64,000 nucleotides of DNA from Melastoma dodecandrum (lineage: Eukaryota > Streptophyta > Magnoliopsida > Myrtales > Melastomataceae): contig JARUPY010000534.1 of NCBI GenBank assembly GCA_029817715.1, positions 622,501 to 686,500 on the forward strand. Direction: 5' to 3'. Every line of letters begins with the position of its first letter. Position 1 is the first letter of the stretch. Positions 38,805-52,867 of the stretch are shown here, in pieces. Made by a program: the position numbers and the translations under genes. Below the pieces are notes generated by a model that had not been told where the DNA came from, searched no databases, and saw only the letters and a list, made by a program, of their open reading frames with translations.

Positions 38805-41800
38805 ATGTTAGGCCATGCCAATAATTCTAGCAAGGGGGGAGCTAATTCTCCATCTGAGGTACCTCCTTTGCCCCAGTACTTGTCCCTGAATCCCATCTCA
38901 TTCGGCAATCAGAAGCATGTATGTGCCGGAGATATTAAAAGGGTCCTCGGCTTGCCCCTCACAAATATGTTGGATGGGAATTCACTTGGGGTGAGCCAGC
39001 CCAGGCCTTTACACCCAGCTGCACCCAAAGAACTCAAGAACATTAAAGAGAGTGTTCAAAGTGGTTCAAAGAAAGCCAAGTAATATTTTCATCCTTTCTG
39101 GATAGTGGTTGCAGCCTTTTGTGGCCCTGTTGTTTTTGTGATGTACATCCTCCTACTTATATGATCCCTTGAGAATGCCTTCCCTAGGCACAAGAAATTT
39201 TTCTTATGCTGTTTCTTGGCTTGGTAAAGGCTTTGAAAATGATATTTTTCCTAATATGAGCTTTTCGGGATTTCAGCTTTATACATCATACAGTGCGGTG
39301 AAATATTTTGGTAGGAATGTCTGCTATTCATGAAAGCTGGGTTGACTTATAGCCGTGAATAGGAATGATAAAAATAAGTCTTCTCTGTCTTCCTCTTTCA
39401 CTGTGGACCGTGAGGTTTTTGCTAATTAAGCGACAGAAGGGGGTTCAAGATGGAATAAAAACTGTGCTGGCTACTTCTGAAAATGGAATTTAGGTTGATC
39501 TTATATAATTCTGACGATATCGCTTTATTGAAAAGATCTTATCTTTTTCCAGGGACAGATCAAATATGTTTCAGGAATCAATTTTCAAATTGGAAAAGTA
39601 CAGGGAGAATCTAAGCTCAAGGAAACGGCAAAGGAGTGCAAACGTATCAGGTGAGAAGTCAGGGACAGAGTTGGAAAAACCAGACGCCCAACTTCGTGGA
39701 AACCCTCGTGATGCGATGAACCAAAGGCAAGATCAAAGGCCCAAGAATACTGTGGTGGTGAAGCGTGTCCGTGCCTCTATTGGAGAAGCACGGGTCAGTA
39801 ATCAACCTTTCTGGTTTTTTAATGTCCACCCTAGAGAAATAAGAAATACCATGCTTTTCATTTGTTGTCGCGAATATCGGTATATTTGTTTTTCCCTGTG
39901 GAACAATTTGACTGGAATGTTTTTCAGGTATTTTTAAAGTGGTTCCTTTTGGAATCGGCCCGAAGACAGTAGAGGTTATTATGGGGTGTTTGATGTGATA
40001 AAAAAGGGCCTGTTGGACAATATCTTGTCTGATAATATTGTAACAAAACGGACTTGAATTTTTTTGCAAACAATAGTTTAATGTTTTAATGCTACATGTT
40101 TCCAAAAAAGATTTGTTATGTGATGTACTCAATATGACAATGAGAACCTTCATGTCTTGACCTGATGCATATGGATTTGATTTAGTTAGATTTAGTTGTG
40201 TATGAATATAGCTGGCAGCTTTTTCAAACTTTGTCAACTGACATGACATTTTGCTGCACAATCTGACAATATTATCTTTCTTTTAAAGAAGAGGAAGTTG
40301 AGATACAGTTCAGTATAATATCATGTCATATGTAAAACTTTTCATTTACCTGCTCATAGAAAGGTACTTACTCTGCTATAAGTTGTTTATTGTCATTTGT
40401 ATCTACCTTTGGATTCTGCATCATTTAACTCGCCGAGGATCACTTTCAGGAATCATATTCATTTTATTTTTTCACATTTCGTAGGTTGAAAGCAAGGTAC
40501 AATCTGTCCCAAGGCCACCATCATTGTTGGAGAGATATGAGGAGAAGTCTCAGATTAGTAATGCAACTTCAAACAGGAGTGAAGAAAAGATGCATAAGGT
40601 GCCTGTGGGAGGTGAGGTTTGGGCAAAGAAAATAAAAAGGAAGCGCTCAGTCACTGCCATGGGCAATAGACTCGTGAACGGTGATGGTGAATCAAAACAA
40701 CTGTTGCATACTAAGGTTTCTACTGATTCAAAGTTGCGATCTTGTGATGGCCAAACTTTCAGGTATGTATTGGAGCTTAAGCCATTTTTGTATTGATGCT
40801 GAAAGCCTGTGAAACTCTAAACTTACCTCTATTATCAGCAATGGGCAAGAGTCTGCTTATTCTTGTTTAATGTTAGTATCTGAATTCTTCTTTTTTTTTT
40901 CATCTTTATCCTTGCAGGTCAAAAAATTGTTTTGGAGTGGTTGGAGTGAATAGAGTAAGCGGCCGTACCGAGTCCCCTGGGTCAAACACATATACACCCC
41001 TTAGGAATGAGCCCGATGTCATTCATTCTCCAAAAGACCGTATGGACATGTTTGAGCCTTGGGTATCAGTGAAGGGGAGCAGGTATTTCTTATGTGATTA
41101 TTAATCTGATCAGCCCATTAGCTTTTGGATACATCATATTTTTTCTTTCTTGTTAGGATAAACATTCGGGAAGGGGACCTTGCAAATAGTCCAGGTTTGC
41201 TAATCAAAGGTAAGTTCTCCAGGACTTCAAGAGCTGGTTCCAGTGCGGTTGCAGATCCTTCTCCTAGCTCACAATCCGTGCCTGGAGGGTGTTCCGAGGA
41301 TTATGAACTTACTTCAAAAGTTGAAAAGATCCCACCTGTTGTTATTGCCGGGGATAAAAAAGGTTCTTTGGGTTCCTCTTCACAGCCGATGGCACATTGG
41401 GTTGGTCAGAGAACACACAAAAAATCACGTCTTAGGAGAGCAAATGTGGTTTCTCCACTCCTGAATCCTGCGGAAAAGACTCACAACTTGGCTGACAGTC
41501 TTGGAATACTTGATTACAGTGCCCAGAATTGTAATGTTGAGAACAGAGGATCTCTACATGATTATTGTTCCAGTAAGAATTTTTCAAAGGTCAAGAAGGA
41601 AATTGAAAAATCTCCGTCGCCAGTTGGGGTACTTGAGAGTGATGAATCAGGAGCTCGGGAAAATGGTTTGAAAGAGAACGGCGTAGATGGTGGAGAAGTT
41701 TCTTTGGCCACTGTTTCTCTTAATGCTGGGGATTTTGTATCTCCTGGGAAAAAACAAAAGTTCAGTTCTCATGAACATGGAGGTGTACGTAAACATGGAA

Positions 41801-44800
41801 GGAGTGGCAGGGGTTTGTCCCAGTTGAAAATAGGGACACCTCCAATGAGAGAAAAAATGGATGATTCACCAGTTGCAAACTTACCTCAAACCTTGCGTCG
41901 TGTTTCTGATAAAGTCAGAAGGTACTATGTCACTTGATGTCTAATTATTTTGACAATGGTTCATGATACCTAAAGTGTGATTTGCTGAATGTTTTCTATT
42001 TTCTGGTATTTCAGTAAATCTGCCCGGACTTCCAGCGGAAAATCAAAAGATCGGAGCTATGTAACCCGAGTTGGACCAATGCTTAATAGCAGTCCGTCTG
42101 ACTGTACAGGTACTTCATAAGCCTGCTGCCATTAATTTTGCATGAAACTATCATGGTTTATGTAGTTGTGAAAATTTGGTGGCATGAAGGACTACAAATC
42201 TTCATGAACTCGTATTAAAAGTGTTGTGATTAAATTTTATATTTTTCTTTTTTTTCTGTATACAATATGTGACAATGAAGTCCTAACCTTATGCCAAATG
42301 AATTTCATTATAAATATGTATATGTTCTTTTAACTCATGTATGGCTCCTGTTACATATCTGTAATAGCAACACCATTGAAGTGGCGAAGGCTACCATTTG
42401 TATAGTCATGAGATGCTTTTTTTTTTAATAAAGTGGCGAAGACTACCAATCGGTATTAGCCAATCTTTGCATTTCATGAGATGCTTTTTTCATTCATTAT
42501 CAAATGTGGCAGGTGAATTCGACGATGACCGTGAAACTTTGGTTGCTGCTGCTAGTTCAGCTCGGAACGGATCTAGTATACATCCTTGTTCTCCCTAACA
42601 TTTTTGTTAAGGTCACCCGTTTTTATATATATTCTGTTGGTCGACCCTTGAGCTTTCTCTATTTTTCTTCTTTTGTGTCGCAGATAATGCATTTTGTGGT
42701 CCGTTTTGGCCAAAGATAAGGCGTATATTTGGCTCTGTGAATGTCGATGACGAGACTGTCTCCTTTTTAAAGCAACAGGTACTCAAGGTGATAGACACCT
42801 GACTGGATGTATGCCTACTTATAGCGACACTCTCATCCTTCTTTCCTTTTTATTGAAACAGCTTAATTCTATGGAAGAGTTCGACGAGACAATCTTCTCG
42901 GGTGCAAACCATAATGTTCTGGTACAGCTTCACTGAAGCAGTTCAATGTCCCTTTTAACAACTGGACTGTTACAGTGACTCAGATTGTTAGATCCTAAAC
43001 AGTCTTATGTGCATGGTAGTTATTGGTGTTATTTCCTCCTCAGGGTAATGTCAGCCTTAAGGATCATTCAGGGGGAACACTACAGAATCATTTGGATCGG
43101 GGAGAGGATGTGTCTGGGAAGAATGCTTTAACTAGTAAAGTTAATCTGGGGAAGCTAGATAAGGCGACCCCACTATATGAAAGGATATTATCCGCTTTGA
43201 TCGAGGATGAGAATGAAGAAGTTTTCCTCAATGGGGAAGGAAGGGTTTCGTCTTTACAATGCATGAGCGATGATTCTCATTGTGGTTCCTGTAACCATAT
43301 CGATGGGGAGTTCAGAGATAGAGATAGGGACAGAGTAGAATCTGAAGGGGAGTCTGCTGTGGATATATGGAATCAGAAAGTTGGCTCTCTGGACAAAGTT
43401 TATTGTGATAAAAGTGTTACATCTTGCTCTTTAAAGAGCTTGTCAGCTTCAGCCTACAGCAATGACCATTCAGCAGTTGATGATGACTACTGTCATTCTG
43501 ATACTGGGATGGCTAGTGAAACATGTTCGAATGATGTGGGTCATCTCCAGAGGAAGGAGTTGAGTGCTATTGCCTGTTCATATTCCGACAGTGAGTATGA
43601 GAAAATGTCTCTTGACGAGAGGCTTCTGTTGGAACTACGGAGTATCGACTTGTATCCTGACGTGTTGGTAAGTATCGAATTATGGTTCTATCTCTGCCTT
43701 CTAACTGTTTCCCAAGTGTGAAAAACCCTCGATTCTTTGGCCCCCTCTCATTCTAAGTTTGGACACTCCCCTTTTTTCAGCCTGATCTTTCAGAGGAGGG
43801 GGAGATTATTCATCGCAATATAATGGAACTTCGGAAGGGTTTAACGCAGAAGGTTGAGTTGCATGCGTGTTTTTAGCCGAGAGCAGAAAATTTTACTTAG
43901 ATTCAATTGCCTTCAGCTATCCTTACAGTATTTTATTACATCTCTGTGAATGATAGATTGAAGCCAAGAGGGATTGCTTGGCCAAAGTCGAGATAGCTCT
44001 CATTGATGAAGTTGAAGTGGAAAGAAGGTAAAAAGCTCCAACCCTATTTCCAGAAAGGAAGACAAAAAGGGGCTAACAATTAAAGAAAACATGTATTTCT
44101 AAGATTTATGTATCCCTTTCCAGGAAGCTTGAAGAAACTGCTATGTACAAACTTATGGAGATGGCATATAGAAAACGAATGGTAATTCTATTTTGCTTTC
44201 TGATACTTTTAGTCTCTTCAGCATGCCATATATTGGAATCCGCGAGTCATTACTTTGATCGGGTTATGTAATGAACTAAAAGAGGAACTACTGTGGCATA
44301 GGACTAAGTGATCTGCCTCTTAGAGAAGGATCGATCTTTTGAACTTACCAGCCAGTTAGAGGACTGAAATAGGGTGGAAATAACAACATGCATGTATAGA
44401 CTGTTGCTTTGTTACGTTAGCAGTTGGTAAAGCTGACATCATGCATGCAGGCTTGCCGTGGTGGCAACTCATCTAAAGCAGCAGTTCGCAAGGTTCCTAA
44501 GCAAGTTGCTTTGGCTTTCATCAAGCGGACCCTGGCTAGATACCGGAAGTATCAAGACACAGGCATTAGCAGCTTTGCTGACCCTAGCTTGGCGGACATT
44601 CTCTTTTCGGCGTCCATGAATGCAAAATCAGTTGATGGTGTTGGTTCGGGGACAGCAAGTAATACTTTCAATGATGCGGCCAACATTCAGGTTGAAGAAA
44701 GAGGAACAGGTAATAAAAACGGGACGGCCATGATTACTGAAATGGCATACTTGTTACTTTTAATCTGATGCTCAATTCTATGTCGGATTGCTATACTAGG

Positions 44801-45305
44801 TGCAGCTGCTGCTTCCGGTATTCCGGAGATGCGCTATTCACATGGCAATAACCCCGGGGATGTTCTTGTGAAGCCTGGTACTACATTCCACAAAGGGAGG
44901 AAGAAGGATATGCTAATCGATGATGTAGGGTGCGCCTCCTCGAAGATGGCGCCGATCGATGGCTCAACACCACCAGTTGGACCCAAGGGTAAGAGGGGCG
45001 AGAGGCAGAAGAACTCTAACAATCCCCTGAACTGCAAAGCAAAGTCGAAGCAGAATAACAATCGTCGCCCAAGTCAAAGACAAGGGTCTCGTCCCGAGCT
45101 GGCGATCGCCCTTGGCGACCCTTCCAATGACCCTCTGGACTTCACAAAGATGGGTCTCGACGGAAATCAGGACCTAACCACACTACTGGATTTCGACATG
45201 GAAGGGGACCAAGACCTCGGAGCAGCGGGCCTCGAAATACCACCGTGGGACGATGTTGGCCTCGAGGTCCCCCCATGGGACGACCAGTTCGTTTTCGGGC
45301 TCTGA
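38805..45305 (+). CDS. large conserved plant protein of unknown function, 15 exons, 1,208 residues
   Basis: Recognised as a plant-specific family often annotated as an uncharacterised or matrix-type protein; I know no firm function. Exons: 38805-39079, 39553-39793, 40485-40762, 40918-41082, 41157-41921, 42015-42109, 42513-42575, 42684-42778, 42862-42921, 43044-43667, 43781-43852, 43957-44027, 44124-44181, 44451-44709, 44800-45305. All GT-AG, exact frame. The N-terminal part has LPQYLSLNPISFG and a basic SRKRQRS stretch, then long Ser/Lys/Asp-rich disordered sequence with nuclear-localisation-like clusters (KKIKRKRS). Near the middle, NAFCGPFWPKIRRIFG is strongly family-like. From about 860 there is an acidic segment followed by a coiled coil (EKMSLDERLLLELRSIDLYPD, IEAKRDCLAKVEIAL). 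The C-terminus carries the repeated phrase EIPPWDD / EVPPWDD. A nuclear, chromatin- or transcription-linked role is likely by composition only. Confidence 0.9.
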
Positions 45306-46467
45306 TACCATTCTTTAGGGTATAAAATCAAATCCCCTCCCCCTATAAGGAAAAAAAATAAAAATAAAAAGAAAGAAGTAATGTCTTCATGAATCTATCC
45401 ATATATTATCATCTAAATTCTTTGCGTAGTAGTAGCAGATTGAAGGAGGAGCATTTAATTCGATTTGATAAATGGAGGTTAACTTAACCTAATCCTTAAA
45501 GGACTTGTCAAACCTAAAATGACAACTAGTTCTTGGGGCCAAATCATCACCACACACAATAAACAAAGGGGATTATTATGAAAAAGTCGGTGGGTAATAT
45601 TATTATTTTATGGGAAATGGCATGAAGGCACGCTGATGGTGATGTACAAAAATATTTGGGATTATAGCGACAGGACCACCATTTTTTGTTCTTTACCTTT
45701 TCATCTAAACTTAATAAAATGATCGGTCCTACATGGCTGACGGGTCTTAACTTTGAATAATATTTCTCTCGGAATAATGAATGCTCTTAATGTAATTTGT
45801 AGAACGAACCAAAAACAAGAGTTATTCGCCCGGATCCATCTCGTTATTTTTTAATAGTTAGGACTCGACCAAGTAAGTTTGTTTTTATTCCTACCCACTT
45901 CACTAAAAGAAAAATCTCCTGATCCGACACGACACACACGTAAGTGACAGAATTAGATAGTATAAACCTCTGTCCATGTCTTAAGCAACCACTTCCCAAA
46001 TTTGTTCAAGTTCAAACCATATCTCTTTATGTTTGATATGGTTGAAGCTAAGGCCGGGTTTCGTACCGGATGGTCGAGCAGTTAGGCCGATCGACGAACC
46101 CAAGAGATGACTGTGCATCTGTAGAAACATAGTTACGAAGAGAACTCGGTGATTAGTAATGTTCGGGGGTTCATCTGTTCTACGCTAAGCGCATGACGCT
46201 GTACTCCCGCTGGCTTTCGCTTCTAAACTGATAGAACTAGGATAGGAAATATGCAAAAGAATTTGCCCTCTGCCCGTCTTCCTTCCGGAGCATTAAGTCA
46301 TCCAGTGTACATTGGTCGGGGTTCTTGTGGAGCAGGCTGGCGGGCGCGATCGAAGACTGATCAGACAGAGGAGGGATTTGATCAAAAGCTGGGGAAGTGG
46401 TTCTGTTGTATCGGTTGAACCATTTGGAGATCAGTTGGTATTTGACTGGGACTATCATGCGACATGA
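45306..46467. other. convergent spacer
   Basis: About 1.2 kb between the 1,208-residue gene and the bZIP gene, tail-to-tail. AT-rich with 3' UTR-type sequence at both ends; no gene, tRNA or clear repeat found. Confidence 0.4.
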
Positions 46468-49400
46468 TCATGTTCCTGCCAGCACAGAAAACATCAAAAC
46501 GTTAGGTCGGCATGGGACGTGTCGAGGAAACATAAACGGGGCCGAGATGGGCACATACTGGTCCCGCGGGCGTGACTGCCACAGGGAACTCAGCGCGCGG
46601 AGACGTCCGTAATATTCTCCGATGACAAGGAAGCAACGAGCTGCCTGCCGGACCGTGAGGATCCGCCGCAACTGATGGAGGGTCTGCTGTCTCAAATTAT
46701 CGGCCTAATAATAAATAGATGCAAATGAAAAATAAAAGTTATTCTATCATGGGACCTTTGTCACATGGCATACAAATAATAATTCTAATTATATATTTAT
46801 TTTTTAAAAATATGGGGCATAAATACAAAATGCTTATCCAATGAACTTAGGGACCACTCCGATCATAGGAAAAAAATAGTACTAGCAATTATAAAATTTA
46901 AAAAATTAATTAAATTATCCCAAAGGAGTCATTTTCAGAACCACCCCTGATAGGAACGTTACAAAAGAATAATAAATAATAAATAATTTCGGGTTAAGAT
47001 CAATAATGGGGCTTCATTTTATATTTGACATGTTTAATTGAGATCAAGATCAGGCATGCTCGTTAAGAGTTGACCTTTGATAGTATTAGCTATATGATTA
47101 AAGAATTAAGTAACAAGGTTTTTAAAAACATACTTTGGACATTTGAAAGCTAACAGGTTTAGTTGACTAATCTACTTGTTAGAATATACAAAGTATGTAT
47201 TGTTTCTTACCTGGCGTACGAATCCTTCGAGGTTGGCGAGCTTGCCCAGGGCGATGCCCATCTGTTGCACCCCGTCGATGACTGAACCGCTGGCGATGGT
47301 CTCGATGAGCGACTGCTGGAGCTGGTCGAGACCCTGCGAGAGCGCCTCCTCAGCCTGCTGCGAGGATTGCTGCAGGCTGTATATCCCCATCAGTTGTTGC
47401 TGGGTTAACGGGTCGAGTTGCGGTATGAGCATCTGAAAATAATAAAACAATAACAATAAGCGTTCGATGACAAGCGAAGTCGATCCCAATAGTCGATAAA
47501 AGAGCCGGGAACGAAATGATCGGCATGCCTTGATGAGTTCGGAAGGCCGGAACCCCGCCATCCAGAGGAAGCAACGCTCGGCGGGGGTCACCCACATCCC
47601 GGTGATGAGGTGAAAGATGTCGGACTTGGCGGCCTCACACTTCATCCTGAAGATCTCGTCGTAGTGAGAGATGTAGCCGTCGACGATGACCCTGAGGTCT
47701 CCGTCGGATAGGTGTGCCTGGAGGCCAGTCCGTAGCTCCGACATGTGCCTATGGTCGTCCTCGAGCCACCTCGCGTACTCGGCGTCGAAGATCGCCGCTA
47801 CTGCAACATAAAACCCTAATCACTACCACCGATCTCAAACGTTTAAACATCATGATCAACCATTTTTAGCCAAGTAAAAAAGAATTAAAAAAAAATCAAA
47901 AATCAAATCAAGTACTTGCTAAAAGGAGAAAAGGTTGGTTGGCATTTTACCCACACGATTGATGCATGAGACTACCCAAAAAGTAATTATCATTTTTAAA
48001 TAAAATTGGGGAAGAAACTTTATTTATTTTATCTATAAATTTACTTGAGGAATTTGGTCAAAAAATGATCACAAAAAATTCCTGATCTGACATGGGGGAG
48101 TAATTACAAAAGAATTTCACTGGCAGGAGATTTTGACAGGATTGCACAGGGCAGGAGAAAATTTTTGTCATCATCCTCTCCCTCACTGTTTTTTTTTTAA
48201 TTATAAAATATATAAAAATAAATAAATTAAAAATGAGAAGAACGTGAGAATCCTCACCCGAGCTTAAATTCCCACCGCAACCCGCCACGAAAAACCCCTG
48301 AAAATGTTTATTTTTGAGAGATTGAGAAAATGGGTCTTCTGAATTCTTGGAAAAAAATCCAATCTTTGTATGAAAGGTAATAAAATGGAAAGAAGAGAGA
48401 AGGGGAAGAAAGGACCTGGGGGCGTGCTCTTTGGAGGTCTTGTTCAAGTTGGGTGAGCTTTATCCTACTGGATTCCAGCTGCTGAACATAAGCCTGCAAG
48501 ACCCCCAACAAGAAGAGGAGATCAAAGTCAATTTTTAATTAAAAGGGGAAGACGAGTTAATCTAAGCTTGTTTTACATTGTGTGTTTCTTAACATAGAAG
48601 CAGGGAGGGGGCATGTCACCTTTTTCCTGAGTCGGCTCTTTCTTGCAGCTTCCCTGTTTTGAGCCAAACGCCTCAACGTCTGCGGACAGACCAACGACAT
48701 TCATGGCTTGTCTGAGTCAGTCAGTCACAACGAGACAAATAAACATGCAGAACAAAAACCAGATCATTCGATCAACAAATTCCTTTTTTACCTTAGCATC
48801 GAGTGGCCTGTCCAATGTAGAAGATGCAACAACACCCCTTCCTACTCCTTTCCTCTGACCCTAAAACATTTTAATAAATAAATAAATTTAAACGAGACAA
48901 AGGGAGTTTTGTTCTTGTAGCCGAAGTGACAGAAGAGATTTTTCGTCCTCTTGCCCCATTTTTTCAAAAGAAGAAAACACACTCATTTGGGAATTCTGGA
49001 TTTGGGTATCTCCTAAGGATTTTTTTTTTGGGTCCTAGACTTGACCCCTGGAAAAAGAAGTTATTCTTGGATGAATCAGTAATCATTTTTCTTGTTATCA
49101 GTTTTTGTTAATATTATTTTGTTTCTTCTTTTGGAGGTGGGTCATAGTCAAATATTAGGACAAGGAACAGTGGCTTCATAAACTTTTTGTCGTTTTGTTA
49201 TGTGGGGGTGGGGGGGGGGGGAGGAAGAAGAAGATTGATTTTTAATAACTTAATTATATCCTGCGAATTCATTTACAGAGACTTCAGTGCTCCTTGTTGC
49301 ATTGGGCACTACTCTTTCTTTTTTCTTGAAAAGAAAATATAAACCATGGGAAAAGGAAGGGGGGAAGAGAAGTGGCAAAGAATAACAGGACAGGAACAGG

Positions 49401-50708
49401 AGGAAGAGAGACAGGGGAGGGCAGAACCTTTTCTTGCAGTGGTTTGACGAGTTGTGGGGGTTGATTAAGAGGAGGGAAGGATCCCTCGCTGGCAGCAGCG
49501 GCAGTCATCTCTTCCAGTGATTGCTTCTGGAGGTGGTGATGATAATCAAGAGGAGCTTTTATGCTGACAGGAGACTCGGATGACTCTGCCTCCACTTGGC
49601 TTGTGCAAACGTTGTTGTTGTTGTTGTTGATTCCTGAACCCGAGTCAGTATCAGAATCGTTGCTCTTTGAGCTCACCTGTAATAATAAAAACAAAAGGAT
49701 GTTATCTGGTTGTAATAATGAACGATCAGCTACTAGTAGTAGTAGCAGCAGACAGCTGCAAGCGTGGGGAAAGGAAGAATCCTGCTCAGGACTTGGGAAA
49801 CCCAAAACAGTGATGGCCATCTGGGTTTCTTCATTGATGAAAGAAAAGGGATAAGGGAGAGGGGGAAAAGGTAGGGGGAGTACTGACTCTAGGAGTTTGC
49901 TGGAACCTAATTGGCCAGGATGGGAACATGTCCAGAGTAGCTGCTGCAGCAGCAGCCCCTTTGAGGTTGTCGTTGTTGTTGCCTGTGTATAAAGCTGCAG
50001 GGAGGAAAAGTAAAAAATATATACAAGTCAAGAAAGAAATCAAGATCATCCCCCTCCCTCCACCATAAATCTAAACAGAAAGGGGAGGGAGGGTGGACCT
50101 AATCCTACGGCATGTATGTTTGTTTGCTTGTTGAGGTCAAGTTCTTGCCATGTTTGTGGCGTTCATGCCGTCCAAGTTTCATGCCTCCGTATGATTATGT
50201 TGTCCGAAATGGGAAAAAGGGAAAGAAAAATGGCTTACAAGATCATAACTCTCTCTTTTCTTTTAAACCATTTTGACATTTTCAAACCACAAAGCACGTC
50301 ACCCTCAAACAACAACTAAGAGCAGGAGTTGAGGAGGAAGGGGAGGAAGTTTCCCTTTCTCCTTTCCCGGGATGATCGAAGCTTACTTGTTGCTTTGGCT
50401 TCGTCGATCCTAACTCCCCGCAGGACTATCGCTTCCTCGAGCTCCCCGAAATCGAAAGTGGGTCCGACCTGATTGCTGTAAAAGGAGAAAAACACTAATC
50501 GCCCGATATCCTTCGTTTCTAATAACAACCCGGGAATCGAAAACAAAAACAGAAGGTTGGAAGAGAAAGGGGGTGGGGCTGATGATTATTACATGAAGGC
50601 GGTTGTTGGGTTGCTGATCCCATGAAAGACTGAGTATGTCATGTGGTGGTGAGTCCCCGAAGGCCCTGTATCGGACAATCCTGTCTCCACCATCCTCTGG
50701 CTCGCCAT
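46468..50708 (-). CDS. TGA9: TGA-class bZIP transcription factor, TGA9/TGA10-like, 11 exons
   Basis: Binds TGACG (as-1) elements; Arabidopsis TGA9 and TGA10 act with ROXY glutaredoxins in anther development. Exons (minus): 50708-50593, 50475-50387, 49994-49888, 49676-49428, 48854-48792, 48679-48620, 48493-48416, 48297-48258, 47800-47529, 47432-47211, 46704-46468; 510 residues. The N-terminus (MASQRMVETGLSDTGPS, FDFGELEEAIVL, TLDMFPSWPIRFQQTPR) is specific to this subclade. The basic region RLAQNREAARKSRLRKK (about 212-228) and leucine zipper follow, then the DOG1/TGA domain (YARWLEDDHRHMSELR, GMWVTPAERCFLWMAGFRPSEL, NLRQQTLHQL, RLRALSSLW). The intron after 47529 uses a GC donor (AAG|GCATGC). 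Beyond the usual end near SRPR the frame continues about 30 residues, which I have not seen in TGA9. Confidence 0.95.
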
Positions 50709-51636
50709 GTAATATGGAATGCACGCACGCCCTCTCCTCCTTCAAATCACTGAGAGATACAGCAGAAACAGTTTTCAAACAGGAACACAAAGCAAAAGAC
50801 TAGGGAAGAAGACAGGGTGGTTTGGGGGGGAGGGGGAGGGGGTGTCTCTCTGTCTGTTACCATGGTTGTTCATGGCTGAACTGAGAGGTTCTTGGTGTGC
50901 AAGAAGGGCCTCTAGAGTTATAATAACGATGAAAAGCCTTCTGCCCCTTGCTGGGTTTGGTATATATCATACCATAATATATAACTAAAAGGAGTAGCAA
51001 GAGAAGTAGTAGCACCACCCCCACCCACACTTTGGGTCCACCTCATATTATAAAAATTCTGCTCTTTTTGGGAGGTTATTAGGACAAAAGATATCTTCAG
51101 ACCACACCCCCCCCCCCTTTCTACAGGACGTCGCTTTTTGATCCCTTCATGAAATTGGGTGTCTCTGTGTCCCTATCCATTTCACTTTTCTTCTATTACC
51201 CTCTCCTTCTGCATGAAGTAAACCCCCTTCCCCCCTGGTCAGTGAGCACTGATAGTTTCTCTTTTCTTTTTCCTCCCCCACTCCCCCACTTTCTGTGTAT
51301 ATGTGTATTGCTTTGCGTGTGGTGTTTTTGGCTGTAAGGAGTAAATATTTCCAGAGTGGGGGAGGGAAAGAAATGGGGATAGGAATCAAGAAGGGGGGGG
51401 TACAGAAAATCTTGTCCTTTCAGGATCAGTGCTCAGGCCCAACATCAGGGGAAAGGAGGGTTTGTGCGAGCAGGGGAGACCAAAAAAAAAAGGTCAAAAT
51501 TATTAGAATAAGAAGAAAAATGAAGAGAAGAAGATGGAAGTGGGGTCAGTTTGTCCTCTCCACCCTCGGCAGTGTCGATTTGATTCATTGGTCCATTTTC
51601 TCCTTTTTCAGCTTCTGGGTGTTGCTGGGTCAGGAC

Positions 51637-51673
<37 letters not shown>

Positions 51674-52380
51674 CACACCAGCAGCAGCCCAAGAAGAAGA
51701 AGAAGATACGAGCAGGAATGCTGCAGTCCACCCACAACAGTGAAGTTTGACATTTGAAAATTTCCCTGGAGGCAGGCATGCATAATCATGATGAATGGTG
51801 TGATCAAAGCATGTAGAGTACTCTTTCATCTCCTCACATACCAATCAATATTATTGGACGATGGGGGGTTAAACTTACACCGCCGTCGAATAAAAATACT
51901 TACAAAAAAATATGCAGACAACAACAACAACGACATCCAGTTGTTTGCATAATAAATCCGTCCCCCACCCCCTTGAGAGATGAGTTTATTTTGGTATTAT
52001 CCTTCATCTTTCGTTGACGTGTTAACATCATACTCCCTGTCATCAACCTAAAACACAACACAACACAACATACAGTAAAGAATTATATAAAAAAATGGTG
52101 GACCATGGATTTTTGTTCCTTTTCCTTGCCATTAATGGGTGGACAGGAGGGGAACAATGCTGCTTTTGTTTTAGGTCACCCATCAACCATGTTCTGATTA
52201 ATATATTTGATTCATTGGGATGATGAAAACTCTGAGAAAATAATGAGCTATCTAATAACTAATAGTACTTAATTTTAGGGAACATTTTTCTTTAATTTCG
52301 TGACATGGAATTGTAAGGTTTCATCTCTACCATGTATGTAATGTACCTACAATTTAATTTCATTATGGGCCGCTGTCTCA
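50709..52380. promoter_or_regulatory. divergent intergenic region, TGA factor / RPL10A
   Basis: Promoter and leader of the bZIP gene nearest 50709, then AT-rich and G/C-run sequence. A (CT)n run lies at about 51639-51670. No gene recognised. Confidence 0.45.
51639..51670. repeat. (CT)n microsatellite
   Basis: About 16 uninterrupted CT units, upstream of the TGA gene on the plus strand (GA on its own strand). GA/CT tracts are common in plant leaders and GAGA-type elements. Confidence 0.95.
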
Positions 52381-52520
52381 TATGAAGGCAGCCCAAATAT
52401 CAAGAATGGGCTAAGGCCCATTATAAGAAGGCCCAGCCCAATGTTGAGTTCCATAGCGGCCTCCGTTTCTAGGGTTTTATTTCTCTTCCCTTGTTCAGGC
52501 CGCGCGTATAAAAAGGAACC
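52365..52520 (+). promoter_or_regulatory. RPL10A promoter: site II motifs, telo-box-like sequence, TATA
   Basis: GGGCCGC, AGCCCA, TGGGCT, AGGCCCA and GGCCCAGCCCA lie at 52368-52440, then TAGGGTTTTA near 52470, then TATAAAAAGG near 52506. This combination of GGCCCA elements with a telo-box is the classic arrangement for plant ribosomal protein genes. Confidence 0.7.
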
Positions 52521-52867
52521 CCCCCAAGCTCGCCGCGCGAATCCTCACTGGCAGACGGGTTGTCCTCCCATTTTATCGCGGTATGTTCCTTCGATTCCGG
52601 CCGCTCCTCGCAATTTATGGCGTTTTGATTCCGTTGGATCTCATGCTTTGAGATTAGGGAGTAATGTACAGTTCTCATGCTTGAGTGAGTTCTTAGCCCC
52701 GCAGATTCTGTTCTATCCGTCGTTTTCTTGACGGCTTGGATGATCAATTGGTACCGCTTGCTGTGAGTCGGAATACATGGATTTCGGTTTTGTTGGAGGT
52801 TTCTGATGTGGTTGGAGTGTTTGTAACAGGTGACGAACCGTTTTGAGCCTCTGCAGGGAAGCTTAAG

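Noticed and set aside
46050..46110. A tRNA-like segment (GGGTTTCG and a possible D-loop)
   Set aside because: No complete cloverleaf or TTCRANY T-loop at the right spacing could be drawn.
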